NCBI GenBank assembly: GCA_938036315.1
Contig: CALHPK010000016.1
Coordinates: forward strand, 1 to 59,997
Direction of reading: 5' to 3'
DNA: 59,997 bases
DNA from: an uncultured bacterium
GTDB taxonomy: Bacteria; Calescibacteriota; Calescibacteriia; Calescibacteriales; Calescibacteriaceae
This document shows positions 9,137 to 16,809 of the stretch, piece by piece. A program made the position numbers and the translations under genes. The notes beneath the pieces are model-generated. The model was not told where the DNA came from. It made no database searches and was given only the letters and a program-made list of their open reading frames with translations. Position 1 is the stretch's first letter. Every line of letters starts with the position of its first letter.

Positions 9137-10609
9137 TCACAATCCGAATGCAAAGCCAAATAATATTGCATGTTGAGTGTTTTTACCAGATGTGTGAATA
9201 AACTCTTCCCCACTCATAAGATTTGTCAGCTCGTACGATAAAGAGAACACGAAAGATTGAGTTGGTCTGTAAGCTATTCCTATGGTATTTCGCACCTGAG
9301 ATATATCATCTTTTTTGAGCTTTTTTATCTCACCTTCTTCGAAATCTATACTAAGCAGTGTATTTTTATACTGTACAAATTCGGGTCTCCAAAAGAGAAC
9401 AAATTTTGATTCCTCACCGAGATCAAAGAAAGTTCCCCTGAGAAAACTTGGGAAGAATTTTAGTCTTAAGAGAACCCAGCCTCCGTGCTTTACATCGGCA
9501 AATGCTTTCTTCTTCAGAGTGATTTCAGAAACTAGTTCTGCTGGTACCTCAACTAAAACTCCTGTTACTGAGCTGATGAAAAGGACTTCTCCTTCTTTGA
9601 AGTGAGCCAGTTTCACAAAGCTTGAAATAATCTTGTCCAGCTGTCCAAATGATGTGAGAGCATACTCACCTTCAAAGTCAAGAAAAGAAGATGGTTCTGC
9701 CTTGAAATCAATTGCAGCTGATCCTATATATGCTGCCGGCATAAAATCGGGGGTATATCTTCCGTAGTATCCGGAGAATCCGATTTCGTATCCGAGCAGG
9801 GGTGAGAGGAAGATTCTGCCTGTTATGGCTTTCTCTTTTTTAGTGTCAAGTTTGTAGTTTCCGAATCTGGGTCTTATTACTGCTTCAAGCTTTGCTTGAT
9901 TATGTTTTACATCTCCATATTCTTCTGTTTTTTCGATACGTCCACCTATGACATAGAATTCAAAGTCGTGTTCTAATGTTACGCCGTTTACAATATATGC
10001 TTCATATCCTGCGAGTATGTTTCCAAGTTCGAAGTTTCCAGTGAATCCTGCACCGAGTTCGGTCCAAGCGGTTTTTTGTGGGAGTGCTGTAGCATCTCTT
10101 ACTGAGAGAGGTCTTCTTGCAGGTTCCCAAAGATCGTCATCGTGAAGGACATTGAATCTTCCAAGTGGTGGGAGTATAGCTCCAATGCGGAGGTTAAGCC
10201 ATCTTGCTATTTCAAAAGATCCCCACATCTGCTCGAGTTTTATTTCACTTCCGGCAGTCCCTTCGAGTTCCGATTTAGCCAGAAGTCCTCCTTGGTGCGG
10301 TTTGAAGTCTTCAGCAAGTTCTAATAATCCGAATCTTTCGAATTCAAGCTCAAGGTAGAATCTTAGCCTATCTTTTACTGTGGCGGAGAGTGTTGGTACA
10401 ATTCTCCTTAGGGTGAATGTATAGTGTGAGTGGTCTCCCTGTTTTAGCATTTCAAAGCGTGTGGAACCGTAGCCTCCGACCTGAAGGCCACCTTCTCTTT
10501 CATATGAGTATGCAGGAGAGTTTGTAAAGAGGAACAAAGTTATAACTGCCGCTATATGCCATAAAAAGGATTTTCCTTTGGTTTTTCTGAGGCTCATTTT
10601 CTTAATCAC
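9137..10609 (-). CDS. Outer membrane porin (phosphate-selective porin O/P-like)
   Basis: 490 residues. A basic start (MIKKMSLRKTKGKS) precedes a hydrophobic core ending in SPAYS at about residue 35, a classic signal peptide. The mature part opens with GGLQVGGYGSTRFEM and alternates amphipathic strands such as RFYLELEFERFG, LRIGAILPPLGRFNVLHDDDLWEPARRP and AYIVNGV. It ends in an aromatic/hydrophobic residue pattern (HAILFGFAFGL). This fits 16-18-stranded porins of the OprP/O family. The substrate cannot be read from sequence. Its promoter region carries a near-consensus Fur box (10628-10646), and it is followed by the FMN-binding/ApbE-like gene. Iron-regulated expression of an outer-membrane electron-transfer or uptake pair is therefore the working inference. 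Confidence 0.8.
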   Translation of the reverse strand: MIKKMSLRKTKGKSFLWHIAAVITLFLFTNSPAYSYEREGGLQVGGYGSTRFEMLKQGDHSHYTFTLRRIVPTLSATVKDRLRFYLELEFERFGLLELAEDFKPHQGGLLAKSELEGTAGSEIKLEQMWGSFEIARWLNLRIGAILPPLGRFNVLHDDDLWEPARRPLSVRDATALPQKTAWTELGAGFTGNFELGNILAGYEAYIVNGVTLEHDFEFYVIGGRIEKTEEYGDVKHNQAKLEAVIRPRFGNYKLDTKKEKAITGRIFLSPLLGYEIGFSGYYGRYTPDFMPAAYIGSAAIDFKAEPSSFLDFEGEYALTSFGQLDKIISSFVKLAHFKEGEVLFISSVTGVLVEVPAELVSEITLKKKAFADVKHGGWVLLRLKFFPSFLRGTFFDLGEESKFVLFWRPEFVQYKNTLLSIDFEEGEIKKLKKDDISQVRNTIGIAYRPTQSFVFSLSYELTNLMSGEEFIHTSGKNTQHAILFGFAFGL

Positions 10610-10627
10610 CTCCTTTTAAAAGAAAAA

Positions 10628-10646
10628 GATAATAATTCTCATTATC
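10628..10646. promoter_or_regulatory. Fur box
   Basis: The 19-mer GATAATAATTCTCATTATC matches the classical Fur consensus GATAATGATAATCATTATC at 16 of 19 positions, with both outer GATAAT and CATTATC halves intact. It lies 19-37 bases before the porin ATG on the minus strand and about 110 bases before the divergent membrane-protein gene. A Fur-family gene is in this window at 26600. Confidence 0.8.
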
Positions 10647-10756
10647 ATTTAATATTCCAATAAGGAGTTTTCAAATTTCCCAAAATCTTTACCAATTTTC
10701 AGTAAAATTCCGGTAAAACTTCTCCGAATATTCTTCAGTGCTCAAAATATTACACA

Positions 10757-11239
10757 ATGGCAAAGTTACCTATCTCCCTCAAACAATTGCCAAAGCCCAT
10801 CAAAGTTACTATCTTTTTTTTCTGTATCTACTGCATTTTTGGGCAGTTTATCAGCTTGGGATATCATATCAGCAAAAAAGGGATTGGTCCTCAAGGGGTC
10901 ATAAAATACTACCTCGGGGATCCTGAAGAGGGGATCCCGCCACAGTCTGCAGTTTCATTTTTCGAAGTCATGCACTTCCACACCTGGGCCCAAGCGAGTG
11001 TTATCTTCATCCTCTCCATAATATTTTCTTTATCCTCATTTTCTCAAAAACTCAAATTCCTTGTTATAGTTGTCACATTTGTAGCGTCAATTGGGCATAT
11101 TTTTCTACCTTCTCTTGTCAGATTTCTCGAACCAAAATTGGTATATATTCTTTTTGTCGATACTGTTATTTTATCTGCTGGGATGATTCTTATGGCCGGA
11201 CTTTCTCTGAAGGATCTATTTCTATCTAAACAATCGTGA
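10757..11239 (+). CDS. Small four-helix membrane protein, unknown
   Basis: 160 residues with about four transmembrane helices: VTIFFFCIYCIFGQFISLGYHI, a long central hydrophilic loop, SVIFILSIIFSLS, FLVIVVTFVASIGHIFLPS and YILFVDTVILSAGMILMAGL. Between helices 1 and 2 is FFEVMHFHTWAQA, with two closely spaced His residues; a further His lies in ASIGHIF. The His pattern would suit heme or metal binding, but this is inference. I do not recognise the family. It is transcribed divergently from the Fur-controlled porin/flavoprotein operon, with the Fur box in the shared upstream region. No ribosome binding site is evident before the ATG. Confidence 0.6.
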   Translation: MAKLPISLKQLPKPIKVTIFFFCIYCIFGQFISLGYHISKKGIGPQGVIKYYLGDPEEGIPPQSAVSFFEVMHFHTWAQASVIFILSIIFSLSSFSQKLKFLVIVVTFVASIGHIFLPSLVRFLEPKLVYILFVDTVILSAGMILMAGLSLKDLFLSKQS

Positions 11240-11578
11240 TAATCATAGAAAAACTTGTGTGAGAAAGCAAATCAAGCTTTACTTAAAGCTAAGAATGTAA
11301 AAGAAATTAACAGAATACTTCCAATAAAATGAAGGCTAAAAGCTGAGAACTGGGGAATGACTTTACAGCGCTATTAATTTTGAAATGAAAATCTGGAGAA
11401 AAAGCTTCTGCTAACTATTGATCGATGTAGGAAATTTTCAAATCACCGCCCACAAGAACTACAGCTGTAAGCGATAGCGATACTGAAAAAAGGAATTCTC
11501 ACCATTCAAGATTTGTGATATTTCTTATTTTTTGAAAATCAAGAGTGAATGTGGCTTTCCTGCTTTACTTACTACAGC
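11240..11578. other. Gene-free spacer
   Basis: No gene can be supported in these ~340 bases. There is an AGCTTT...AAAGCT dyad at 11275-11290 without a T-run. All frames are broken by stops every few tens of codons. Some fragments have coding-like composition, for example a stretch reading EKANQALLKAKNVKEINRIL from about 11257. They are too short and interrupted to identify, so decayed coding sequence is possible. Confidence 0.4.
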
Positions 11579-12230
11579 CTAAAAGTAAATTCGCCCTAAA
11601 ATCCTAATAGAAGGAAATAAAAGATATTCAAGCGTAGTTGCTTCACCGCTAATCCTTGATACATTTTTAATTCCTCCTCCGCCCTCTCCTGCCTCCACTT
11701 CCCAGGTTCCAGTTCCTGCCCTAAAGAGAACTCCTTCAATTGCTATTCCAATGCTTTGAGCAACAAGAGCTTCTAAACCGAGACCTAAACCTACATCGAA
11801 CAAACCTGTAGTAGTTGTAGTCTCTATCTCTGTTCCCTTCTCTTTTGTCTTAGCCTTTGAGGAACCACGACCATAACCTAATCCAATGAGCCCGTACAGA
11901 CTCCCTCCCTCCTTTGACGCGATATCAAGTGCTCCATGAGCACCAACAGAGAATCTAAATGAACTCATTGTACCTTCCATAAGTGTTGCTTGAATACCTG
12001 ATACTGAAAGGTCTAATCCTGCCCTAAAGGCTTTCGAGAAACCATAGTTCACAGAAATACTACCACCTGCAGAAGGTATTCCTGCAGTACCGATGTCTAC
12101 CCCGATGCCGATACCGGTCTTACCTTGCCAGTCGACCGCATATGCTTGACCTAAAAGTAGAACGGAAATGGATCCTGAAATGAAAAAAAAGCTTTAAGAA
12201 TGATAACCTACGGACTCCGCGTATTCGCAT
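11579..12230 (-). pseudogene. Outer-membrane beta-barrel-like protein with frameshift in its signal peptide
   Basis: The intact frame runs to 11579 and is rich in Gly and alternating polar/hydrophobic residues (LYGLIGLGYGRGSS, GLFDVGLGLGLEALVAQSIGIAIEGVLF). It ends ...LGRIYF, an aromatic C-terminus typical of barrel proteins. Read upstream, the same frame continues through GKTGIGIGVDIG and a signal-peptide core ISVLLLGQAYA, but it hits a stop before any ATG/GTG/TTG. Removing one base from the run of eight A (12183-12190) joins it to the frame starting ATG at 12230 (MRIRGVRRLSFLK...), a textbook n-region. So one indel separates a complete gene from this sequence. Sequencing error, a pseudogene, or slippage-based phase variation are all possible. 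Function unknown. Confidence 0.72.
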
Positions 12231-12266
12231 CAAAGCTTTGAGCCTCGGATGGGAATAACCAGAGTA

Positions 12267-12283
12267 AGGACTCTATGAGTCCT
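12267..12283. other. Perfect 7-bp hairpin upstream of pheS
   Basis: AGGACTC-TAT-GAGTCCT forms a seven-pair stem with a three-base loop about 90 bases before pheS. No T-box specifier or T-box sequence was seen around it. It may be a leader structure or a terminator-like element, but no T-run follows. Confidence 0.4.
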
Positions 12284-12373
12284 AAGAAATGGGTCAGGAA
12301 TGCGTTGAAGAATATACAAAGCTGAAAAAGATACTCACGCTTGCAAAAGAACAAAAATAGAATATCAAAAGAG

Positions 12374-13393
12374 ATGGAAGCAGAAAAGATAAAATCAGAA
12401 GTTGATAAGATAAAATCCCTCTTTGAACAGGAATTACAAATTGCAGAAGATGAAGAGACGAAAATAAGACAGATCAGAACAAAATACCTTGAGGAATTAA
12501 ACAAGCTTTTCAAATTAATAAGAGAACTGAAAGATCCCGAAGAAAAAAGAGAAATAGGGAAAATACTAAATCGTACAAAAGAGTATTTTGAAGAAATCAC
12601 TCAAAGTAAGCTCGAGAAAAAAGAAATAACAAAGATAGAGATCCCAGATATCTCGATCGAATCATATTTTGGTTTTCATGGTTCACTTCACCCGATAACC
12701 ATAGCACTAAGGCAAATCACCCAAATATTCGAAAAGATGGGATTTGAAGTAGAAGAAGGTCCAGAAATAGAAACAGATTGGTACAACTTCACAGCTTTGA
12801 ATATACCCCCGGAACACCCGGCAAGAGATATGCAGGATACATTCTACCTTGAAGACGGAAGACTTCTTCGCACTCACACCTCGCCAGTACAAATAAGAGC
12901 AATGGAAAAAAGAAAAGGGAAATTGCCAGTCAAAATCATAGCTCCCGGAAGAGTCTTCAGAAGAGATTGGGATGCAACCCACTCCCCAGTATTTCACCAA
13001 GTAGAAGGTCTCTATGTAGATAAAGTCGTAAGAATGTCAGATCTTTTCGGAATCCTTGAATTCTTTTTCAAGAACTTCTTTGATGGGAAAGTAAAAGTAA
13101 GGTTCAGACCATCGTATTTTCCGTTCACAGAGCCTTCGGCAGAAGTTGATATCTCTTGCATATGCGATGGCAAAGAACCAGCCTGTAAAGTTTGCAAAGG
13201 AACAGGTTTTGTAGAAGTAGCAGGGTGTGGTATGGTCAATCCGGCAGTCTTCAAAAACGTAGGATATGAAGATGTCAGAGGTTTCGCTTTTGGTATGGGA
13301 GTGGAAAGACTCTGTATGATAAAATTTGGAATAAATGATGTGCGTCTCTTCTTCGGAGCAAACTTTGTAGCATTCAAAAGAAGATATTTCTAA
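12374..13393 (+). CDS. pheS: Phenylalanyl-tRNA synthetase alpha subunit
   Basis: 339 residues from the ATG at 12374; a TTG at 12341 would add 11. An N-terminal coiled-coil arm (~1-95) leads into the class II catalytic domain. This contains [36 protein letters not shown] in sequence, motif 2 ([21 protein letters not shown] region) and motif 3 [19 protein letters not shown] cysteine cluster [18 protein letters not shown] resembles the zinc-ribbon insertion seen in some PheS proteins. The enzyme charges tRNA-Phe as an alpha2beta2 tetramer in the cytoplasm. pheT, which normally follows immediately, is absent; the next gene is convergent. Confidence 0.97.
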   Translation: MEAEKIKSEVDKIKSLFEQELQIAEDEETKIRQIRTKYLEELNKLFKLIRELKDPEEKREIGKILNRTKEYFEEITQSKLEKKEITKIEIPDISIESYFGFHGSLHPITIALRQITQIFEKMGFEVEEGPEIETDWYNFTALNIPPEHPARDMQDTFYLEDGRLLRTHTSPVQIRAMEKRKGKLPVKIIAPGRVFRRDWDATHSPVFHQVEGLYVDKVVRMSDLFGILEFFFKNFFDGKVKVRFRPSYFPFTEPSAEVDISCICDGKEPACKVCKGTGFVEVAGCGMVNPAVFKNVGYEDVRGFAFGMGVERLCMIKFGINDVRLFFGANFVAFKRRYF

Positions 13394-13400
13394 CACAACT

Positions 13401-13880
13401 TTACTTTCTTCCCAGATTCTGAAGCAGAAAATCCTTAAGCTTTTTGTCTTTTGAAACTAAAAATAAAGATGTAGCAATAAAGATTGCACCGCCCAAAAGG
13501 GCAAGTTTCCCAATATCACTTTTGAAAAATGAAATTATATCAGGAAATTTACCTACCACCCCAGATCCCACAAACTCTTCGTATGTCCCACCAAAAAAAG
13601 CCCTATCTATAGTCAACACAAAGATCACCAAAAGTAAAGCTGATGCCGAAATAATGACGGTATATACACCTTTCCTTCCTAACTTTTTTGAAATCGTAAC
13701 ACCTGCAATGAAAAACAATGGGTACAAACCAAAAAGTACGTAACTTAACAACCCAGGTCTTTTTGAATCAATAAAGTAAAGGTACATCCAATCAGGATTG
13801 ACGATAAAACACAACACAGTGAAAAAAGTAAATATACAGAATACTATAACCCCGTTTCTAAAATTGCCCTTTGCTGTCAA
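13401..13880 (-). CDS. Small polytopic membrane protein, unknown
   Basis: 159 residues with four or five predicted transmembrane helices: VIVFCIFTFFTVLCFIV, LLSYVLFGLYPLFFIAGVTI, VYTVIISASALLLVIFVLTI and LALLGGAIFIATSLFLV. There are short basic loops and a Lys-rich C-terminal tail (SKDKKLKDFLLQNLGRK). I do not recognise the family. It is convergent with pheS (7-base gap) and separated by a 217-base spacer from pgsA on the same strand. The helix content makes it a real gene candidate rather than chance. Confidence 0.6.
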   Translation of the reverse strand: MTAKGNFRNGVIVFCIFTFFTVLCFIVNPDWMYLYFIDSKRPGLLSYVLFGLYPLFFIAGVTISKKLGRKGVYTVIISASALLLVIFVLTIDRAFFGGTYEEFVGSGVVGKFPDIISFFKSDIGKLALLGGAIFIATSLFLVSKDKKLKDFLLQNLGRK

Positions 13881-14097
13881 AACTCCAATAATAAAAACAA
13901 TTATTGTATCATATACAAATGTGGCTTTATCACCTCCCTTTTCCCCTTTTTCTTTCTAATTTACTATTTCTTACAATTTTAAGCAAAACTGAAAAATTTT
14001 CTTCACCCAAAATTCTTTTACAACTTCCTCTATTTAATTTCTTCACTATCGCTATAAAACTACTTTTAAAATTCCATTTAGCTATGAAAGGCTGGTT

Positions 14098-14664
14098 CTA
14101 ATTTTCAGTGATTCTGGTTTCAGAGCGCAGAAGTTTCAAAACAAGATAAGCATAACTTATCAACGAAGCTATACAAAGCACGGCGGTAGGAATATACAGA
14201 ATCTCATTGTAAGTTTCTACACCCGAATACTTTTCAAACACTTCAAGAAATATGAAGGCAAACTGAGCCACCACTGCGGATTTCCCAAGTTTCGTTGGCG
14301 AAAAATTCAATTTTACTCCTTTTACGAACCCAAACAGAAGAATAAATGGGATAGCAAGATCTTTAACAAGAGCAGATAGAACAAACCATCTTGGATGCCA
14401 CCCCTTTACAGCAAAAACGAGAAATATTCCAATAAGGATCAATTTATCAACGGTCGGATCAAATTTTTTACCAAACTCACTAACCATATTAAACCTTCTC
14501 GCAACATATCCATCTAAAAAATCAGATATTACAGCAATGGAACCGATATAAAAAGCAAAGTCCCATCTGTTGCTGTAGATAAAATATATGAGGGGTGGGG
14601 TGGACACAAGCCTTATAGCTGTTATAAAATTCGGTATAGCGAAAATTTCCTTACCACACATCAC
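14098..14664 (-). CDS. pgsA: CDP-diacylglycerol-glycerol-3-phosphate 3-phosphatidyltransferase
   Basis: 188 residues with several membrane helices and the CDP-alcohol phosphotransferase signature D-x2-D-G-x2-A-R-x8-G-x3-D-x3-D. Here it spans SDFLDGYVARRF, NMVSEFGKKF and DPTVDK. It opens with the usual FAIPNFITAIRL. The enzyme makes phosphatidylglycerol phosphate at the inner membrane. The glycosyltransferase gene lies 12 bases upstream on the same strand, so the two are probably cotranscribed. Confidence 0.93.
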   Translation of the reverse strand: MMCGKEIFAIPNFITAIRLVSTPPLIYFIYSNRWDFAFYIGSIAVISDFLDGYVARRFNMVSEFGKKFDPTVDKLILIGIFLVFAVKGWHPRWFVLSALVKDLAIPFILLFGFVKGVKLNFSPTKLGKSAVVAQFAFIFLEVFEKYSGVETYNEILYIPTAVLCIASLISYAYLVLKLLRSETRITEN

Positions 14665-14676
14665 GGTTTCATTGCT

Positions 14677-15951
14677 TCAAGTAAACATTATACTTTCATA
14701 TTTTCCTATTATTCTTTCTATATTAAAATCACTTGCTCTCTCTTCAGCAACTTTTCTATACCTTTCGACTAAAGCCGGATTCCTGAGCAATGATATGATT
14801 GCGTCCGCAAGCATATTCTCTTCATATGTGAGTTCATCTTTACTAGTTTTAATTTTACCGTCAAATGGATGAGTAAGAACACCATATCTTGCGAACTCTA
14901 TCCCATTCGCAACTTTTAGAAAATCCGTATCTGGCGCAAGAATCTCTCGGGGACCAAACGGACAATCAGCTGATATAACTGGGACACCACATCCGAGAGC
15001 TTCCACAATTACATATGAAAAACCTTCATATACCGAAGGTAAAACAAAGGCTTTGGCTCTACTTACATATTTGAATGGATTATTCTGAAAACCTAAAAAA
15101 TAAACATCAAAATCTTGCGAGATTCTACCACCCTCGGACCACACGTACGTTCTAAAACCTAGATCCTTTGACAATCTAAAAATATAGGATGCATATCTTC
15201 TTTCAACAACCCCCCCGATAAATACAAGTTTGAGGTTTTTATAGAAACTTTTGACCTTCTTAAAAGCTCTAAGAAGATACCACTGTCCTTTATCTTTTCT
15301 TAAGTTACCAACACTTACTATGAACTCAGAATTCTCAAAAATACTATCTAGTAGCTCTGTTCTTTTTTTCTTTATATAATCACAGTCTATTGGATTGTAT
15401 ATGACTTCTATTTTATTTTCTGGAATCCCAAGTTTTACGAGATTGAATTTTATTCCTTTAGATACCGCTGCTATGCAATCCGCTTTAGGATAAAGTAATC
15501 TCATAATAACTCTGTATATAACTCTCCAAGGGAAATCCTGCGGTATCTCAAGATTTTGATTATGCACCGTTAATATTTTTTTCTCCCCAATACTTCCCAG
15601 AATATTTGCGAGATTGGTTTCATTGGAAAAGCTTATGGATACATCCGGCTTTATACGGCTTTTGATTTTTCTTACTTTATAAGCATTTAAAGCTAAACGT
15701 AGAGATTTTTTGAAAGGCAATATGTTATACAGAAATTTCAGAAATCCTCTGCGTTCCTTTTTGTTCCTATGTAGAACCACAACTTCTCCACTGTAATCAT
15801 ATACTATCTCTGGATAATATAGCATTATAGTTTTTTTCGCTTTAAGATGTAACGAAAGATAAGAAGCTAATCTCTCAGCCCCACCTCCCCCCATAGTAGG
15901 GACTAAAATAAGAACAGATGGCGAATTTTTGAAAATCATTCTCATTTTCAT
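14677..15951 (-). CDS. Glycosyltransferase, GT4 family
   Basis: 424 residues from ATG at 15951; a longer frame upstream is Phe/Cys-rich and not credible. The N-terminal Rossmann fold begins PSVLILVPTMGGGGAERLASYL, with the Gly-rich acceptor-site loop and an E-R. The C-terminal GT-B half has VSVGNLRKDKGQWYLLRAF and VLPSVYEGFSYVIVEALGCG, the E-x7-E signature, followed by PVISADCPFGPREIL. This resembles the enzymes that transfer N-acetylgalactosamine or similar residues in glycan synthesis. It likely acts at the cytoplasmic face on a lipid-linked or LPS acceptor. The start region overlaps a weak Fur-like site (15931-15949) shared with the divergent hemerythrin gene. Confidence 0.92.
   Translation of the reverse strand: MKMRMIFKNSPSVLILVPTMGGGGAERLASYLSLHLKAKKTIMLYYPEIVYDYSGEVVVLHRNKKERRGFLKFLYNILPFKKSLRLALNAYKVRKIKSRIKPDVSISFSNETNLANILGSIGEKKILTVHNQNLEIPQDFPWRVIYRVIMRLLYPKADCIAAVSKGIKFNLVKLGIPENKIEVIYNPIDCDYIKKKRTELLDSIFENSEFIVSVGNLRKDKGQWYLLRAFKKVKSFYKNLKLVFIGGVVERRYASYIFRLSKDLGFRTYVWSEGGRISQDFDVYFLGFQNNPFKYVSRAKAFVLPSVYEGFSYVIVEALGCGVPVISADCPFGPREILAPDTDFLKVANGIEFARYGVLTHPFDGKIKTSKDELTYEENMLADAIISLLRNPALVERYRKVAEERASDFNIERIIGKYESIMFT
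15931..15949. promoter_or_regulatory. Weak Fur-box-like element
   Basis: GAAAATCATTCTCATTTTC matches the Fur consensus at 14 of 19 positions and shares the central ATTCTCATT with the strong site at 10628. It lies ~57 bases before the hemerythrin ATG, but also inside the first codons of the glycosyltransferase, so the match may be coincidence. Confidence 0.3.
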
Positions 15952-16005
15952 TTTCTCATAAAATTTATTAAGATAAACCAAAAAATAAAAAAGGAGGTAA
16001 AAAAA

Positions 16006-16809
16006 ATGACTCAAACAGAACAATTTATTAAAGCAACAGAAAAGCTCAAAACAGAACATAAAATAATCAGACTAGCTCTTATTATCCTGAATACGCTCAG
16101 AACCCAGATCGAAGGTGGGAAAAAAGTCGATACAGAAAATCTTGAAAAATTACTCGAATTCTTCTCAATCTTTGCAGATAAATGTCACCACGGGAAAGAA
16201 GAAAACTTCCTCTTCCCGGAACTCGAAAAAGCTGGCATCCCAAAAGAGAGTGGACCAATCGGAGTAATGCTCTATGAGCATCAATCCGGTAGACACTACC
16301 TCAGAACTATCAATGAATCAATCAAAAACTATAAATCAAATCAAGATATTTCAACTTTAGCTAAAATAGCAGAAGCTATAAATGAATACACTGCTTTGCT
16401 TGAAAACCATATTTACAAAGAAAACAACATCTTATTTGCAATGGCAGATATGCATCTCCCAGATGAAATACAACAAAAACTATCCAAAGAATTCGATGAA
16501 TTTGAAGTAGATGAGATCGGCCCACAAAAACATGATGAGTTTCATCATATGCTCCACAAAATGAAGGATGACCTCTTAGGAAAATCAAAAGTGCTAGATG
16601 TAAGAGACATCGCACCAGCACAAAGACATACCCTCATATTTGAGGAATTCAATAAATTAAAACCATCAGAAAGCTTTATCCTTGTGAATGATCATGATCC
16701 AAAGCCACTTTATTACCAATTCCAAGCAGAAAAAGAAGGAGAATTTGATTGGGAATATATATGTGAAGGTCCTGTTATATGGGGGGTAAAAATAACAAAG
16801 AAAAGCTGA
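16006..16809 (+). CDS. Hemerythrin (HHE) domain protein with C-terminal DUF2249 domain
   Basis: 267 residues. The four-helix hemerythrin domain has candidate di-iron ligands His18 (TEHK), His61/His62 with Glu65/Glu66 (CHHGKEEN), His92 (YEHQSGRH), His135 and Glu139 (ENHIYKEN). Residues ~195-267 match DUF2249 (VLDVRDIAPAQRH... DHDPKPLYYQF... GPVIWGVKITK). Such proteins bind O2 or NO, or repair Fe-S centres in the cytoplasm. A strong AAGGAGG ribosome site fixes the ATG. It heads a tightly packed unit with two polytopic membrane proteins, the second of NnrS type. This makes a nitric-oxide-related role likely, though not proven. Confidence 0.9.
   Translation: MTQTEQFIKATEKLKTEHKIIRLALIILNTLRTQIEGGKKVDTENLEKLLEFFSIFADKCHHGKEENFLFPELEKAGIPKESGPIGVMLYEHQSGRHYLRTINESIKNYKSNQDISTLAKIAEAINEYTALLENHIYKENNILFAMADMHLPDEIQQKLSKEFDEFEVDEIGPQKHDEFHHMLHKMKDDLLGKSKVLDVRDIAPAQRHTLIFEEFNKLKPSESFILVNDHDPKPLYYQFQAEKEGEFDWEYICEGPVIWGVKITKKS

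Noticed and set aside
12289-12360. 23-codon ORF as a PheS leader peptide
   Set aside because: It contains no Phe run and no ribosome site; mentioned only as a possible leader.
15931-15949. Second Fur box before the hemerythrin gene
   Set aside because: 14/19 match inside coding sequence of the divergent gene; kept only as a weak element.
15952-16059. Upstream extension of the 14677 glycosyltransferase by 36 residues
   Set aside because: The added segment is Phe/Cys-rich and overlaps the hemerythrin gene start; the Rossmann motif begins right after ATG 15951.
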